From contig NZ_JAGETZ010000003.1 of NCBI RefSeq assembly GCF_017571495.1, positions 603,070 through 667,069 of the forward strand: DNA of 64,000 nucleotides, written 5' to 3'. Under the pieces are notes generated by a model that saw nothing but the letters and a program-made list of their open reading frames with translations, was not told where the DNA came from and searched no databases. The position numbers were made by a program, and so were the translations under genes. The stretch comes from Hymenobacter negativus (GTDB taxonomy: Bacteria > Bacteroidota > Bacteroidia > Cytophagales > Hymenobacteraceae). Shown here piece after piece: positions 34,844-42,628 of the stretch; positions within the stretch are counted from its first letter, which is position 1; the number at the start of each line of letters is the position of its first letter.

Positions 34844-35743
34844 ATGACGTGGCCCCAGGCAATTAAACAGTTCGACGGCTACCTGCGCCTCGAAAAGTCG
34901 CTCTCGCCCAACTCCGTAGAGGCTTACGTGCGCGACATCAGCAAGCTGCAGCAGTTTCTTATCATGCAGCGGCTGCACGTCGGGCCTATGCAGGTGACCA
35001 CTGAAGTGCTGCGCGAATTTCTTGCCACCCTGCAAGGCCTTGGCCTGAGCGCCACCTCGCAGGCCCGCACCCTCTCCGGCCTGAAGGCGTTTTTCAGCTT
35101 CCTCATCATGGAAGACCTGCTAAAGCTCGACCCCACCGACACCCTCGAAGCCCCCAAAACCGGTCGCCACCTGCCCGATACCCTCAGCTACCCCGAAATC
35201 GAGCAGCTGCTGGCCTCCATCGACCTGAGTACCGACGACGGCCTGCGTGCCCGTGCTTTTCTGGAAGTGCTCTATTCTTCCGGCCTGCGCGTGAGCGAGC
35301 TGTGCGACCTGCGCCTGAGCAACATGTACGCCGAGCAGGGCTTTATGAAAGTGGTGGGCAAGGGCAACAAGGAGCGCCTCGTGCCCGTCGGCCGCGAAGC
35401 CCTCAAGCACCTCAACTTCTACCTCAGCGGCGTCCGCGGCCACCTCGATATCAAGCCCGGTGCCGAAGACTTTGTGTTTCTGAGCCATCGGGGCCGCCCG
35501 CTCTCGCGCATCACCGTCTTCACCACGCTCAAGAAAATAGCTGACTTGGCGGGCCTGCGCAAAACCATTAGCCCGCACACCTTGCGTCATTCCTTCGCCA
35601 CCCACCTCATCGAAGGCGGGGCCGACCTGCGCGCCGTGCAGGAAATGCTGGGCCACGCCAGCATCACCACCACCGAAATCTACACCCACCTCGACCGCGA
35701 CTACCTGCGGCAAGTCATCACCGAGTTTCACCCACGCAGCTGA
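34844..35743 (+). CDS. xerD: site-specific tyrosine recombinase XerD
   Basis: A 299-residue tyrosine recombinase that resolves chromosome dimers at dif with its Xer partner. The N-terminal core-binding (SAM-like) domain is about 1-95 (SLSPNSVEAYVRDISKLQQF). The catalytic domain has Arg in GLRVSELC near 149, Lys in VVGKGNKERLVP, HTLRHSFATHLIEGG near 245 and the nucleophilic Tyr in TEIYTHLDRDYL near 280. All catalytic residues are intact and the length is that of chromosomal XerC/D, so it is not a mobile-element integrase. No dif site was identified in the window. Confidence 0.94.
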   Translation: MTWPQAIKQFDGYLRLEKSLSPNSVEAYVRDISKLQQFLIMQRLHVGPMQVTTEVLREFLATLQGLGLSATSQARTLSGLKAFFSFLIMEDLLKLDPTDTLEAPKTGRHLPDTLSYPEIEQLLASIDLSTDDGLRARAFLEVLYSSGLRVSELCDLRLSNMYAEQGFMKVVGKGNKERLVPVGREALKHLNFYLSGVRGHLDIKPGAEDFVFLSHRGRPLSRITVFTTLKKIADLAGLRKTISPHTLRHSFATHLIEGGADLRAVQEMLGHASITTTEIYTHLDRDYLRQVITEFHPRS

Positions 35744-35795
35744 GCAACATGAAATTGCGCGATGGGGCAGAGGGGCTACCGGCGACTAATGGCCG

Positions 35796-36398
35796 CTAGC
35801 GCGACTTTGTCAGGCCAAATGTTCCCACCAGCGAAAGGCCCGCGCTGAAGTTGTTGAGTTCTTTGGCGGCCACCGGCATGCGGTCGTTGTTGAAATAGCG
35901 GTGGTAACTGGCCCCCGCTTCCAGCGCCAGGTGCTGGCCCAGACGGTAGCCAATACCCGCCTCCGCACCCACCGTAAGCACCGACGCGTGCGCATCGCCC
36001 GCCCCGCCTTCAACCGCTTCATTGCGCCACGATAGGCGGCCGAATCCCGTCTGAATGGTGCCTAGCGTGTAGGCTTTGGGGGCAAAATGCCATTTATTGC
36101 CGCCGGTGAGGGCATACTCGGAAAGGCGCGCGTTGCCCAGGCCCAGCTCTGCGTTGCGTAGTAAGCTACCGGGGGCAACGCTGGTTAGCTGCGAAAAGCC
36201 CAGTAACCACGTGTCGTTGAAGGTCAGGCTCACTTTGCTGCCCAAGCCATAATAGTCGCTAACGCGACTATCGCCGGAATGAAAGCGGTAGTTATTCGCT
36301 ATTCCAATGGCCAATGTGAGGCGTGGGGCCGGTTCTTGGGCGAGGGCAGCATGGGAAGTGGCGAGCGCTGCGGCAGTAGTTAAAATGATGGTTTTCAT
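35796..36398 (-). CDS. outer-membrane beta-barrel protein, unknown function
   Basis: A 200-residue exported protein with a signal peptide of about 20 residues (TTAAALATSHAALAQ). The mature part alternates hydrophobic and polar residues in strands (LTLAIGIANNYRF, KVSLTFNDTWLLGFSQL, LALEAGASYHRYF, FSAGLSLVGTFGL), as expected of a small barrel of about eight strands. No family was recognised. The start MKTIIL gives the signal peptide. It diverges from a LytS/LytTR two-component pair, with repeated TGACGAA motifs between them, so it may be a target of that regulator. Confidence 0.75.
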   Translation of the reverse strand: MKTIILTTAAALATSHAALAQEPAPRLTLAIGIANNYRFHSGDSRVSDYYGLGSKVSLTFNDTWLLGFSQLTSVAPGSLLRNAELGLGNARLSEYALTGGNKWHFAPKAYTLGTIQTGFGRLSWRNEAVEGGAGDAHASVLTVGAEAGIGYRLGQHLALEAGASYHRYFNNDRMPVAAKELNNFSAGLSLVGTFGLTKSR

Positions 36399-36428
36399 GT
36401 TGTTTTCCGTTTGATTTATTTGACGAAG

Positions 36429-36436
36429 CAAAAGTA
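36429..36436 (-). promoter_or_regulatory. -7 box for the outer-membrane barrel gene
   Basis: The minus strand reads TACTTTTG, a full TAnnTTTG match 30 bases upstream of the ATG at 36398. Confidence 0.5.
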
Positions 36437-36489
36437 GAAGCGCCTTCTGGCGCGCCGGATGCGGCTTTTGACCAGCCGTAAGTATCCGT

Positions 36490-36571
36490 TGACGAAACGC
36501 CCCCGGTCGCCGTCGTTTTGACGAACCGCCTTTAGGCAGTGACGAACCGTTTGCGCGCCCTGACGCACCAG
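36490..36571. promoter_or_regulatory. TGACGAA direct-repeat array, candidate LytTR binding region
   Basis: TGACGAAACGC (36490), TGACGAACCGC (36519), TGACGAACCGT (36540) and a degenerate TGACGCACCAG (36561) lie in tandem. The last three start exactly 21 bp apart, about two helical turns. Read on the other strand, the core GGTTCGTCA resembles the GTT-centred 9-bp repeats bound by LytTR domains, which are typically 21-22 bp apart. The array lies in the divergent spacer upstream of a LytTR regulator operon. Confidence 0.5.
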
Positions 36572-36607
36572 CCGTTCTTTGCGCGGCATCGAAACGTTAC
36601 CCCCATT

Positions 36608-37639
36608 ATGGAAATCCGGAAAAAAATTATTGCCTTCTTCTGGGCTTTCCTTTTCCTGACGGTCCTGCTGCAGCTCTCAACCAGCGAGGGCATTCCGTTT
36701 ATCACGGCCCTGCTCTACACCTTGTCAGTGCTGGCTACGCTGTGGCTGTATTTTCATTACGCGTCCCGGCCGGCCCTTAAGCGCTTCATTGCCCAGCGCC
36801 GGACGGCACTTCGGGTGTTGCTCCTGCTGCTGGCTTGCACCGCGCTTACGCTCGCGCTGGCCGGCCAAGGCTACGCCCTTGTCAAGCTAACCATGCCCGC
36901 CGCCAGTGCCCGCGTGGTGCTCAACGATTCGCTGCCTTCCTTTTTTGGCCTGCTCATCCTCAGCGGCTTTGTCTCGTGCCTCCAGTACTTGTTTGACAAG
37001 TATAAAGAGTCACTCAGGCAGGAAAAGCAGATTGACGTGCTAAAGCGCAAGGCGCTGGAAATGGAATTGAATTTACTGCGCAATCAATTAAGCCCGCACT
37101 TCACTTTCAACGTGCTCAACAACCTGCACTTTCTCATTCATAAGGACAAAAACGAAGCCCTGTACCTGCTTTCTACCTACAGCAAGATACTGCGCTATTA
37201 CGTGTATGAGTCGCGCAAGAAAGCCATTGCCTTCAGCCAGGAAGTCGCCTTTCTGCACGAGTACTTCAACCTGCAAATCAAGCAGCGTCCGGCCGAACTG
37301 GAAATTACCTTCGATGCGACCGAACCCGACGAGGGGTTCTGCATTGCGCCGTTTATCCTGGCTACTTTCGTCGAAAATGCCTTCAAGCATGTGCAGCCCA
37401 ATACAGCCAGCGAGTATTACGTCAGGCAAACCCATTCGCTGACGCCACATGGCACAATGACTTTCGAGATAAGCAACACGTTTAGCGAAGCCCGCGAGGC
37501 CGACGAGTACAGTGGCGTCGGCCTGAAGCACGTCCGCGAGACCTTGGCGTTGGCTTACCCCTACAGCCACCAGTTACACTTGCAGCAGCAGAACGGCCTG
37601 TTTGCCGTAAAACTTGAATTAACGCTAAAAAAATGCTGA
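36608..37639 (+). CDS. LytS/YpdA-type sensor histidine kinase
   Basis: A 343-residue membrane kinase. About four transmembrane helices occupy residues 1-125 (IIAFFWAFLFLTVLLQL, ITALLYTLSVLATLWLYF, VLLLLLACTALTLALA, FFGLLILSGFVSCL). A short linker leads to the His_kinase domain LRNQLSPHFTFNVLNNLHFLIH with phosphoacceptor His about 163, and to a partial HATPase region (FVENAFKHV, YSGVGLKHVRETL). The ATG at 36608 was chosen over an upstream in-frame codon. Its last 7 nt overlap the response-regulator gene, a translationally coupled pair. The signal sensed is unknown. Confidence 0.9.
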   Translation: MEIRKKIIAFFWAFLFLTVLLQLSTSEGIPFITALLYTLSVLATLWLYFHYASRPALKRFIAQRRTALRVLLLLLACTALTLALAGQGYALVKLTMPAASARVVLNDSLPSFFGLLILSGFVSCLQYLFDKYKESLRQEKQIDVLKRKALEMELNLLRNQLSPHFTFNVLNNLHFLIHKDKNEALYLLSTYSKILRYYVYESRKKAIAFSQEVAFLHEYFNLQIKQRPAELEITFDATEPDEGFCIAPFILATFVENAFKHVQPNTASEYYVRQTHSLTPHGTMTFEISNTFSEAREADEYSGVGLKHVRETLALAYPYSHQLHLQQQNGLFAVKLELTLKKC

Positions 37640-38343
37640 GATGCCTAGTTATCGACGATGAGCGAATAGCGCGCGAGGGCTTGCTGGAGTTTGTGAAGCA
37701 GTTTGATTTCCTGCATCCGGTCGGCGATTATGCGAACGCGCTGGCATCCATCGACCTCATCAAAAACAAGGAAGTTGACTTGATTTTCCTGGATATTGAA
37801 ATGCCTGGAATCAAGGGAATTAAGTTTGCCGAAATGATAGGTGACCTTCCCGTGATGGTCATTTTCACCACGGCCTACCCTGAGTATGCGCTGAAAGGCT
37901 ACAAGGTCAACGCCATCGGTTACCTGCTGAAGCCGATATTTTTCGAAGACTTTGAAAAAGCTGTGCTGAAAGCCAAAAAATGGCACGAGCTGATGCACAC
38001 CGACGATGGCGAATCGGAATACTTGTTTTTCAAGGAGAATGGCGTGTCGCACCGAATCGTCGTGGAGGACATCATGTACGTGAAAAGCCTCCAGAATTAC
38101 GTGCAGCTGTTCTTAAAGGACAAGCGGGTTGTTATCGTACACAACACGCTAAAAGCCGTGCAGGAATTGCTGCCCGCTAAAAAGTTTATCCAGCTGCACC
38201 GGTCTTATCTGGTGCAGAAAGCCTGTATTACCTCTATTGACGGGCAGTTTGCGCACGTTCATTCCACTGCCTTGCCAATAGCGCGGGATAGAAAGCAGCT
38301 ACTGGCTGAGCTGCTCACGCAACGCGCCGCCGGAGATTTCTAA
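37633..38343 (+). CDS. LytTR-family response regulator
   Basis: A 236-residue regulator. The receiver domain (about 1-120) has an acidic pocket near 9-10 (VIDDERIA), phosphoacceptor Asp about 53 in LIFLDIEMPG and a Lys in LLKPIFFEDF near 101. The LytTR DNA-binding domain (about 135-232) has ILYVKS-type strand VEDIMYVKSLQNYVQLFL and FIQLHRSYLV. It is encoded with the sensor kinase (7-nt overlap). LytTR proteins bind paired direct repeats; such repeats are visible upstream of this operon, so it may autoregulate and control the divergent barrel gene. Confidence 0.93.
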   Translation: MLRCLVIDDERIAREGLLEFVKQFDFLHPVGDYANALASIDLIKNKEVDLIFLDIEMPGIKGIKFAEMIGDLPVMVIFTTAYPEYALKGYKVNAIGYLLKPIFFEDFEKAVLKAKKWHELMHTDDGESEYLFFKENGVSHRIVVEDIMYVKSLQNYVQLFLKDKRVVIVHNTLKAVQELLPAKKFIQLHRSYLVQKACITSIDGQFAHVHSTALPIARDRKQLLAELLTQRAAGDF

Positions 38344-38353
38344 GCAACCAAGG

Positions 38354-38480
38354 AAACGCCACTTCGCGTTTAATAAGCATCTGCCAAGTAGCCTCTTGGC
38401 ATAATTACCGAATTTCAGACAAAAACAGGTCGCCGGGTATCGCCTCTACCGCGCAACATTCGTGCGGCCAAGTGGCGTTT
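38354..38480. other. structured spacer after the LytTR operon
   Basis: AAACGCCACTT (38354-38364) and AAGTGGCGTTT (38470-38480) are perfect inverted copies enclosing another perfect hairpin TGCCAAG/CTTGGCA (38382-38401). There is no T-run, so it is not a classic terminator. It lies between the response-regulator gene and ftsK. Confidence 0.45.
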
Positions 38481-38594
38481 AGGGCCGGGTGTCGTTTCCT
38501 CTTCCTTTTCTGTAGACCGCTCACTAAAAGGCACTGCAGCCATAGAAGGGCCGGTACTCGACCTTGGAACGTCCAGTTTCAAGCCTGCATTGTG

Positions 38595-38602
38595 TAAATT
38601 TG
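38595..38602 (+). promoter_or_regulatory. -7 box for ftsK
   Basis: TAAATTTG is a full TAnnTTTG match 19 bases upstream of the ftsK ATG. Confidence 0.5.
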
Positions 38603-38621
38603 GCCTTTATGCCTCTTCCGA

Positions 38622-41600
38622 ATGGCCGATAACCGTTATAAGAACCCTCCCCCCGGCCCCTCAGCCAACCGCCCCGCCGACCCCCGGCCTACGCGGCGCA
38701 ACGAGCCGCGCCCCGGCGGCCCGGCTCCCGCGCCTGCACCCGCCCCACGGGCGGAGCCCCGTCCCGCTGCTACCAACGTTCCCAAAGCCGCCCGCGCTGC
38801 CCCAGCCACTGCCCCCAAACCGCCCAAGCCACCCCGCGAACCGCGTGGCCCCCTGCCCGGCGTCGGCAATGTGCTGGGCATGCTGCGCGACCGCCGCTTC
38901 CATCTTTTCATCGGGTTTGGGATGCTGCTAGCCAGCTTGTACCTCACCATAGCCTTCACGTCTTTCCTGTTCACCGGCCATGCCGACCAGAGCGTGGTGG
39001 CCGCCATGAGCACCATTCCGGTGAAGGAAGCCGGCCAGGAATCGACTAACTGGCTGGGCCTGCTGGGGGCCTGGGCGGCGCAGCTGTTTATTTATAAGCT
39101 GTTTGGGGTGGCAGCGTTTGCGCTCATTCCCATCGTGTTTTTCCTCGGGTATAAGATTGTGTTCCGCACAGCCACTGTATCGGTGAGCTACGTGCTGGCG
39201 CTGGGCCTGTTCACCATGGCCTGGCTGAGCACGCTGCTCGGCTACGTGGTGGTGAGCCTGGCCACGCCCGGCGCCGACCCCGCACTGGCCCATCGCCTCG
39301 ACTTTCTGAGCGGCGGCGTTGGTTTCGAAACCGCGTCCTGGCTCGATAGCCTTATTGGCTGGGGTACGGTGCTGCTGCTGGCCTTCGCCCTGATTTCGTT
39401 CGTGGTGTTCTTCTTCAACGTTACCAGCCTCGACCTAAGCCGCTTCCGCAGCCTCAGCACCGAAGATGATGCCGACGAAGACGCTGAACTGGAAGCCGAA
39501 ATCGCCGCCGAGCTCGCTGCTGAAGCCGCGCCCGTAGCTCCCCCCGTCCCGCAGATGACGCTGAAAACCCGGCCCGTACCAGCGGCCGTTGTGGCAGAAC
39601 CGGTGGCGCTGGAAGCAATTGCGGCGTCGGCTGCAACGGTGGTAGCGGGTGGTGCTACGCCTGTTCGCCCCACTTTGCAGCTAACTGACGAAGAAGATGT
39701 TGCCGAAGTAACTCCCGCGCAGGAGTTCGAGCCCGCGCCCCGTATAGGTACAGGCGTCGCGCTGAGTGTAGCGGGTGCCGTGGCGGCCCCGGTTGCGACC
39801 GCCGCTATAACGGCAGCTGGTACCGCCACCGGCTTGGCTTCGGCTGCTGCCGTAGTGGCGCCGCTGGTAGCTTCCGGCCCATCGTTCTCCATCGAAATTC
39901 CCGTAGCGGAGCCGGAAGTGAAGCCAAGTGTGCCCACGTCCACGGTTCCTACGCCTCTTTCGCTGGCTGATTTGGCCGATGGCGACCTGCCACCTGCCAA
40001 GTTGCCCAGCACCCAAGCCCCCACACCCCTGGAAGTTATCAAACCGCTGGAAATTACTGTGCCCGGCCGCGACGACCTGGACCCCAATGCCGGCGCCGAC
40101 ATCGCCGCCGTGGCCGATGAGGACGAGGACGCCGATGCTATGCCCAACGTCAACTACGACCCTACACTGGACCTCTCGCGCTACCTGTTCCCCACCTTGG
40201 AGTTACTCAACGACTACGGCACGCCTAAAGCCCAAGTCACCAAGGAAGAGCTGGAAGCCAACAAAGACCGCATCGTGGAGACGCTGGGCCACTACAGCAT
40301 TGCCATCGCCAGCATCAAGGCCACCATCGGCCCCACGGTCACGCTCTACGAAATCGTGCCCGAAGCGGGCATTCGCATCTCCAAAATCAAGAGCCTGGAA
40401 GATGACATTGCCTTGAGTTTGGCCGCGTTAGGCATCCGCATCATCGCGCCGATTCCCGGCAAGGGCACCATCGGTATCGAGGTGCCGAATACCAAGAAGG
40501 AGATGGTGAGCATTCGCTCGGTGCTGGGCTCGGAGAAATTTGCACGCACCGAAATGGACCTGCCCATTGCCTTCGGTCGCACCATCACCAACGAAGTGTT
40601 CGTAGCTGATTTGGCCAAAATGCCCCACTTGCTCATGGCCGGTGCCACGGGCCAGGGCAAGTCGGTGGGCCTGAACGTGATTCTGGCCTCGCTGCTCTAC
40701 AAGCGCCATCCTGCGCAGCTGAAGTTTGTACTCGTTGACCCCAAAAAGGTGGAACTGAGTATCTTCAATAAGATTGAGCGCCACTACTTGGCCAAGCTGC
40801 CCGACACCGACGAGGCCATCATCACCGACACGAAGAAGGTAGTAAACACGCTGAATTCGCTTTGCATGGAGATGGACCGGCGTTATGACCTCCTGAAAGA
40901 AGCCGGCTGCCGCAACCTCAAAGAGTACAACGCCAAGTTCATCGAGCGGCGCCTCAACCCGAAAAAAGGCCACCGGTTCCTGCCGTTCATCGTGCTGGTA
41001 ATTGACGAGTTGGCTGACCTGATGATGACGGCCGGCAAGGAGGTGGAAACGCCCATTGCGCGTCTTGCGCAACTGGCCCGCGCCATCGGCATTCACCTCA
41101 TCGTAGCCACCCAGCGCCCTTCGGTGAACGTAATTACCGGCATCATCAAGGCCAACTTCCCTTGCCGTATCTCCTTCAAGGTGACCAGCAAAATCGACTC
41201 GCGCACCATCCTGGACACCGGCGGGGCCGACCAGCTCATTGGCCAGGGCGACATGCTGTTCTCGGCTGGTTCCGACCTGATTCGGGTGCAGTGCGCTTTC
41301 ATCGACACGCCGGAAGTGGACCGTGTCTGCGACTTCATCGGTGGCCAGCAGGGCTACAACGATGCCTACCTGCTACCCGAAGTGGCCGGTGCCGACGGCG
41401 ACGGCGGTGGCAACGAGGAAATGGACCCCTCCGAGCGCGACACCATGTTTGAGGAAGCTGCCCGGTGCATTGTGCTTCACCAGCAGGGCAGCACCAGCCT
41501 GCTGCAGCGCAAGCTCAAGCTCGGCTACAACCGCGCCGGCCGCCTCATCGACCAGCTCCAGCACGCGGGCATCGTAGGGCCGTTTGAAGGCAGCAAGGCC

Positions 41601-41660
41601 CGCGATGTGCTCATTCCCGATGAGTACCAATTGGAGCAGTTGCTCAATTCGATGAAGTAA
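38622..41660 (+). CDS. ftsK: DNA translocase FtsK
   Basis: A 1012-residue septal DNA pump. A Pro/Arg-rich cytosolic leader (about 1-75) precedes four or five transmembrane helices (about 90-265, for example FHLFIGFGMLLASLYLTIAF). An Ala/Val/Pro-rich linker (about 280-510) leads to the motor: Walker A GATGQGKS about 674-681, Walker B FIVLVIDELADLMM about 787-800, and the winged-helix gamma domain about 935-1005 (ALHQQGS-like VLHQQGSTSLLQRKLKLGYNRA). It coordinates chromosome segregation with division and activates Xer recombination; xerD lies 3 kb upstream. A short out-of-frame ATG at 38609 overlaps its start. lolA follows. Confidence 0.95.
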   Translation: MADNRYKNPPPGPSANRPADPRPTRRNEPRPGGPAPAPAPAPRAEPRPAATNVPKAARAAPATAPKPPKPPREPRGPLPGVGNVLGMLRDRRFHLFIGFGMLLASLYLTIAFTSFLFTGHADQSVVAAMSTIPVKEAGQESTNWLGLLGAWAAQLFIYKLFGVAAFALIPIVFFLGYKIVFRTATVSVSYVLALGLFTMAWLSTLLGYVVVSLATPGADPALAHRLDFLSGGVGFETASWLDSLIGWGTVLLLAFALISFVVFFFNVTSLDLSRFRSLSTEDDADEDAELEAEIAAELAAEAAPVAPPVPQMTLKTRPVPAAVVAEPVALEAIAASAATVVAGGATPVRPTLQLTDEEDVAEVTPAQEFEPAPRIGTGVALSVAGAVAAPVATAAITAAGTATGLASAAAVVAPLVASGPSFSIEIPVAEPEVKPSVPTSTVPTPLSLADLADGDLPPAKLPSTQAPTPLEVIKPLEITVPGRDDLDPNAGADIAAVADEDEDADAMPNVNYDPTLDLSRYLFPTLELLNDYGTPKAQVTKEELEANKDRIVETLGHYSIAIASIKATIGPTVTLYEIVPEAGIRISKIKSLEDDIALSLAALGIRIIAPIPGKGTIGIEVPNTKKEMVSIRSVLGSEKFARTEMDLPIAFGRTITNEVFVADLAKMPHLLMAGATGQGKSVGLNVILASLLYKRHPAQLKFVLVDPKKVELSIFNKIERHYLAKLPDTDEAIITDTKKVVNTLNSLCMEMDRRYDLLKEAGCRNLKEYNAKFIERRLNPKKGHRFLPFIVLVIDELADLMMTAGKEVETPIARLAQLARAIGIHLIVATQRPSVNVITGIIKANFPCRISFKVTSKIDSRTILDTGGADQLIGQGDMLFSAGSDLIRVQCAFIDTPEVDRVCDFIGGQQGYNDAYLLPEVAGADGDGGGNEEMDPSERDTMFEEAARCIVLHQQGSTSLLQRKLKLGYNRAGRLIDQLQHAGIVGPFEGSKARDVLIPDEYQLEQLLNSMK

Positions 41661-41662
41661 AG

Positions 41663-41743
41663 CAAGTACCCTAAAATTTCATTTCGGCCCGCGCCAGGTT
41701 TATTCGCTTCAACGCGAGCTGAAATGACATTTTGGAGTACTTG
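41663..41743. repeat. intergenic inverted repeat in the ftsK-lolA spacer
   Basis: Left arm 41663-41685 (CAAGTACCC...CATTTC) and right arm 41721-41743 (GAAATGACATTTTGG...GTACTTG) are 23-nt inverted copies with three mismatches and a 35-nt loop. There is no T-run immediately after the stem, so it does not look like a simple terminator. Confidence 0.75.
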
Positions 41744-41865
41744 TTATTGAGAACTTTTTTTCTTCATTGATGCTTCATTGGCATTTTGGCCGGACGTTTG
41801 TTAAACGAATTCCGTATCTGGCTTTCCAAGCCTCGCACAAGTGCCTTCTGACCTCCTCTTTTATA

Positions 41866-42510
41866 ATGAAAAAATCCCTCTCCCTCTTGTTGTTCGCAGC
41901 TACGCTGGCCTTGCCTGCCGCCGCCCAACAAGACCCCAAAGCCGGTAAAATCCTCGACCAGATGAGTGCCAAATACCAGGCGCTACAGGCTTTCCAGGCA
42001 ACTTTCACCCAAACGCTGGAAAACCCCAGCGCCAAGGTAAAGCAGAACATCAATGGTGATATTGTGGTGAGTGGCCAAAAATTCCGGCTCAAAATCAGCG
42101 GCCAGGAAGTCATCAACGATGGCAAAACCACTTGGACCTACCTGAAGAACGAAAACGAGGTGAATATCTCCGACTCGGACCCGGATTCGCAGGAAATGTC
42201 GCCTTCCCAGATTTATACGATGTATAAAAAGGGCTACAAGTACACCTACGTGCAGCAAGTAACAGAAAGCGGCGAACCACTTGACGTGATTGAGCTGGCA
42301 CCGGAAAACCGCCAGAATGACGTGTTTAAGGTGCGGCTGAAGGTGCGTAAGAAAGATGCGTCCGTGAAAAGCTGGCAGATGTTCAAAAAGAATGGCAACC
42401 AGTACACCTTCCTTATCAAGAACTTCAAGCCCAACCCACCGACCGACGCTGGCACATTTGCCTTCGACAAGGCCAAGTATAAAGGTGTGAAAGTGGTTGA
42501 CCTGCGCTAG
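41866..42510 (+). CDS. lolA: outer-membrane lipoprotein carrier protein LolA
   Basis: A 214-residue periplasmic carrier that shuttles lipoproteins to the outer membrane. The signal peptide is about 1-21 (SLLLFAATLALPAAAQ). The mature part matches LolA-like folds: ILDQMSAKYQALQAFQATFTQTLENP, GDIVVSGQKFRLKISGQEVINDGKTTWTYLKNENEV, then VIELAPENRQNDVFKVRL and TFLIKNFKPNPP. The long open frame upstream lacks homology, so MKKSLSLLL was taken as start. The ftsK-lolA order recurs in Bacteroidota. A long hairpin element begins 10 nt after the stop. Confidence 0.9.
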   Translation: MKKSLSLLLFAATLALPAAAQQDPKAGKILDQMSAKYQALQAFQATFTQTLENPSAKVKQNINGDIVVSGQKFRLKISGQEVINDGKTTWTYLKNENEVNISDSDPDSQEMSPSQIYTMYKKGYKYTYVQQVTESGEPLDVIELAPENRQNDVFKVRLKVRKKDASVKSWQMFKKNGNQYTFLIKNFKPNPPTDAGTFAFDKAKYKGVKVVDLR

Positions 42511-42519
42511 TAAACCGTT

Positions 42520-42604
42520 GTCATCCTGAGCAAAGCGAAGGACCTTATCTAACCGGAACAAGTTGTTCGGGTCGGATAAGGTCCTTCGCTTTGCTCAGGA
42601 TGAC
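42520..42604. repeat. intergenic inverted repeat, GTCAT-YTGAGC word family
   Basis: Left arm 42520-42549 and right arm 42575-42604 are perfect 30-nt inverted copies. The loop holds a second hairpin GAACAA-G-TTGTTC. The arm begins GTCATCCTGAGCAAAGCGAA, a word shared in variant form with the elements at 48039 and 56739. It fills most of the lolA-DUF2851 spacer. Confidence 0.9.
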
Positions 42605-42628
42605 GGTTGAAGTAGTACTTTGCCCCCA

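Noticed and set aside
34844..35743. xerD as integrase of a mobile element
   Set aside because: Length and motifs are those of chromosomal XerC/D; no attachment sites, cargo or tRNA nearby.
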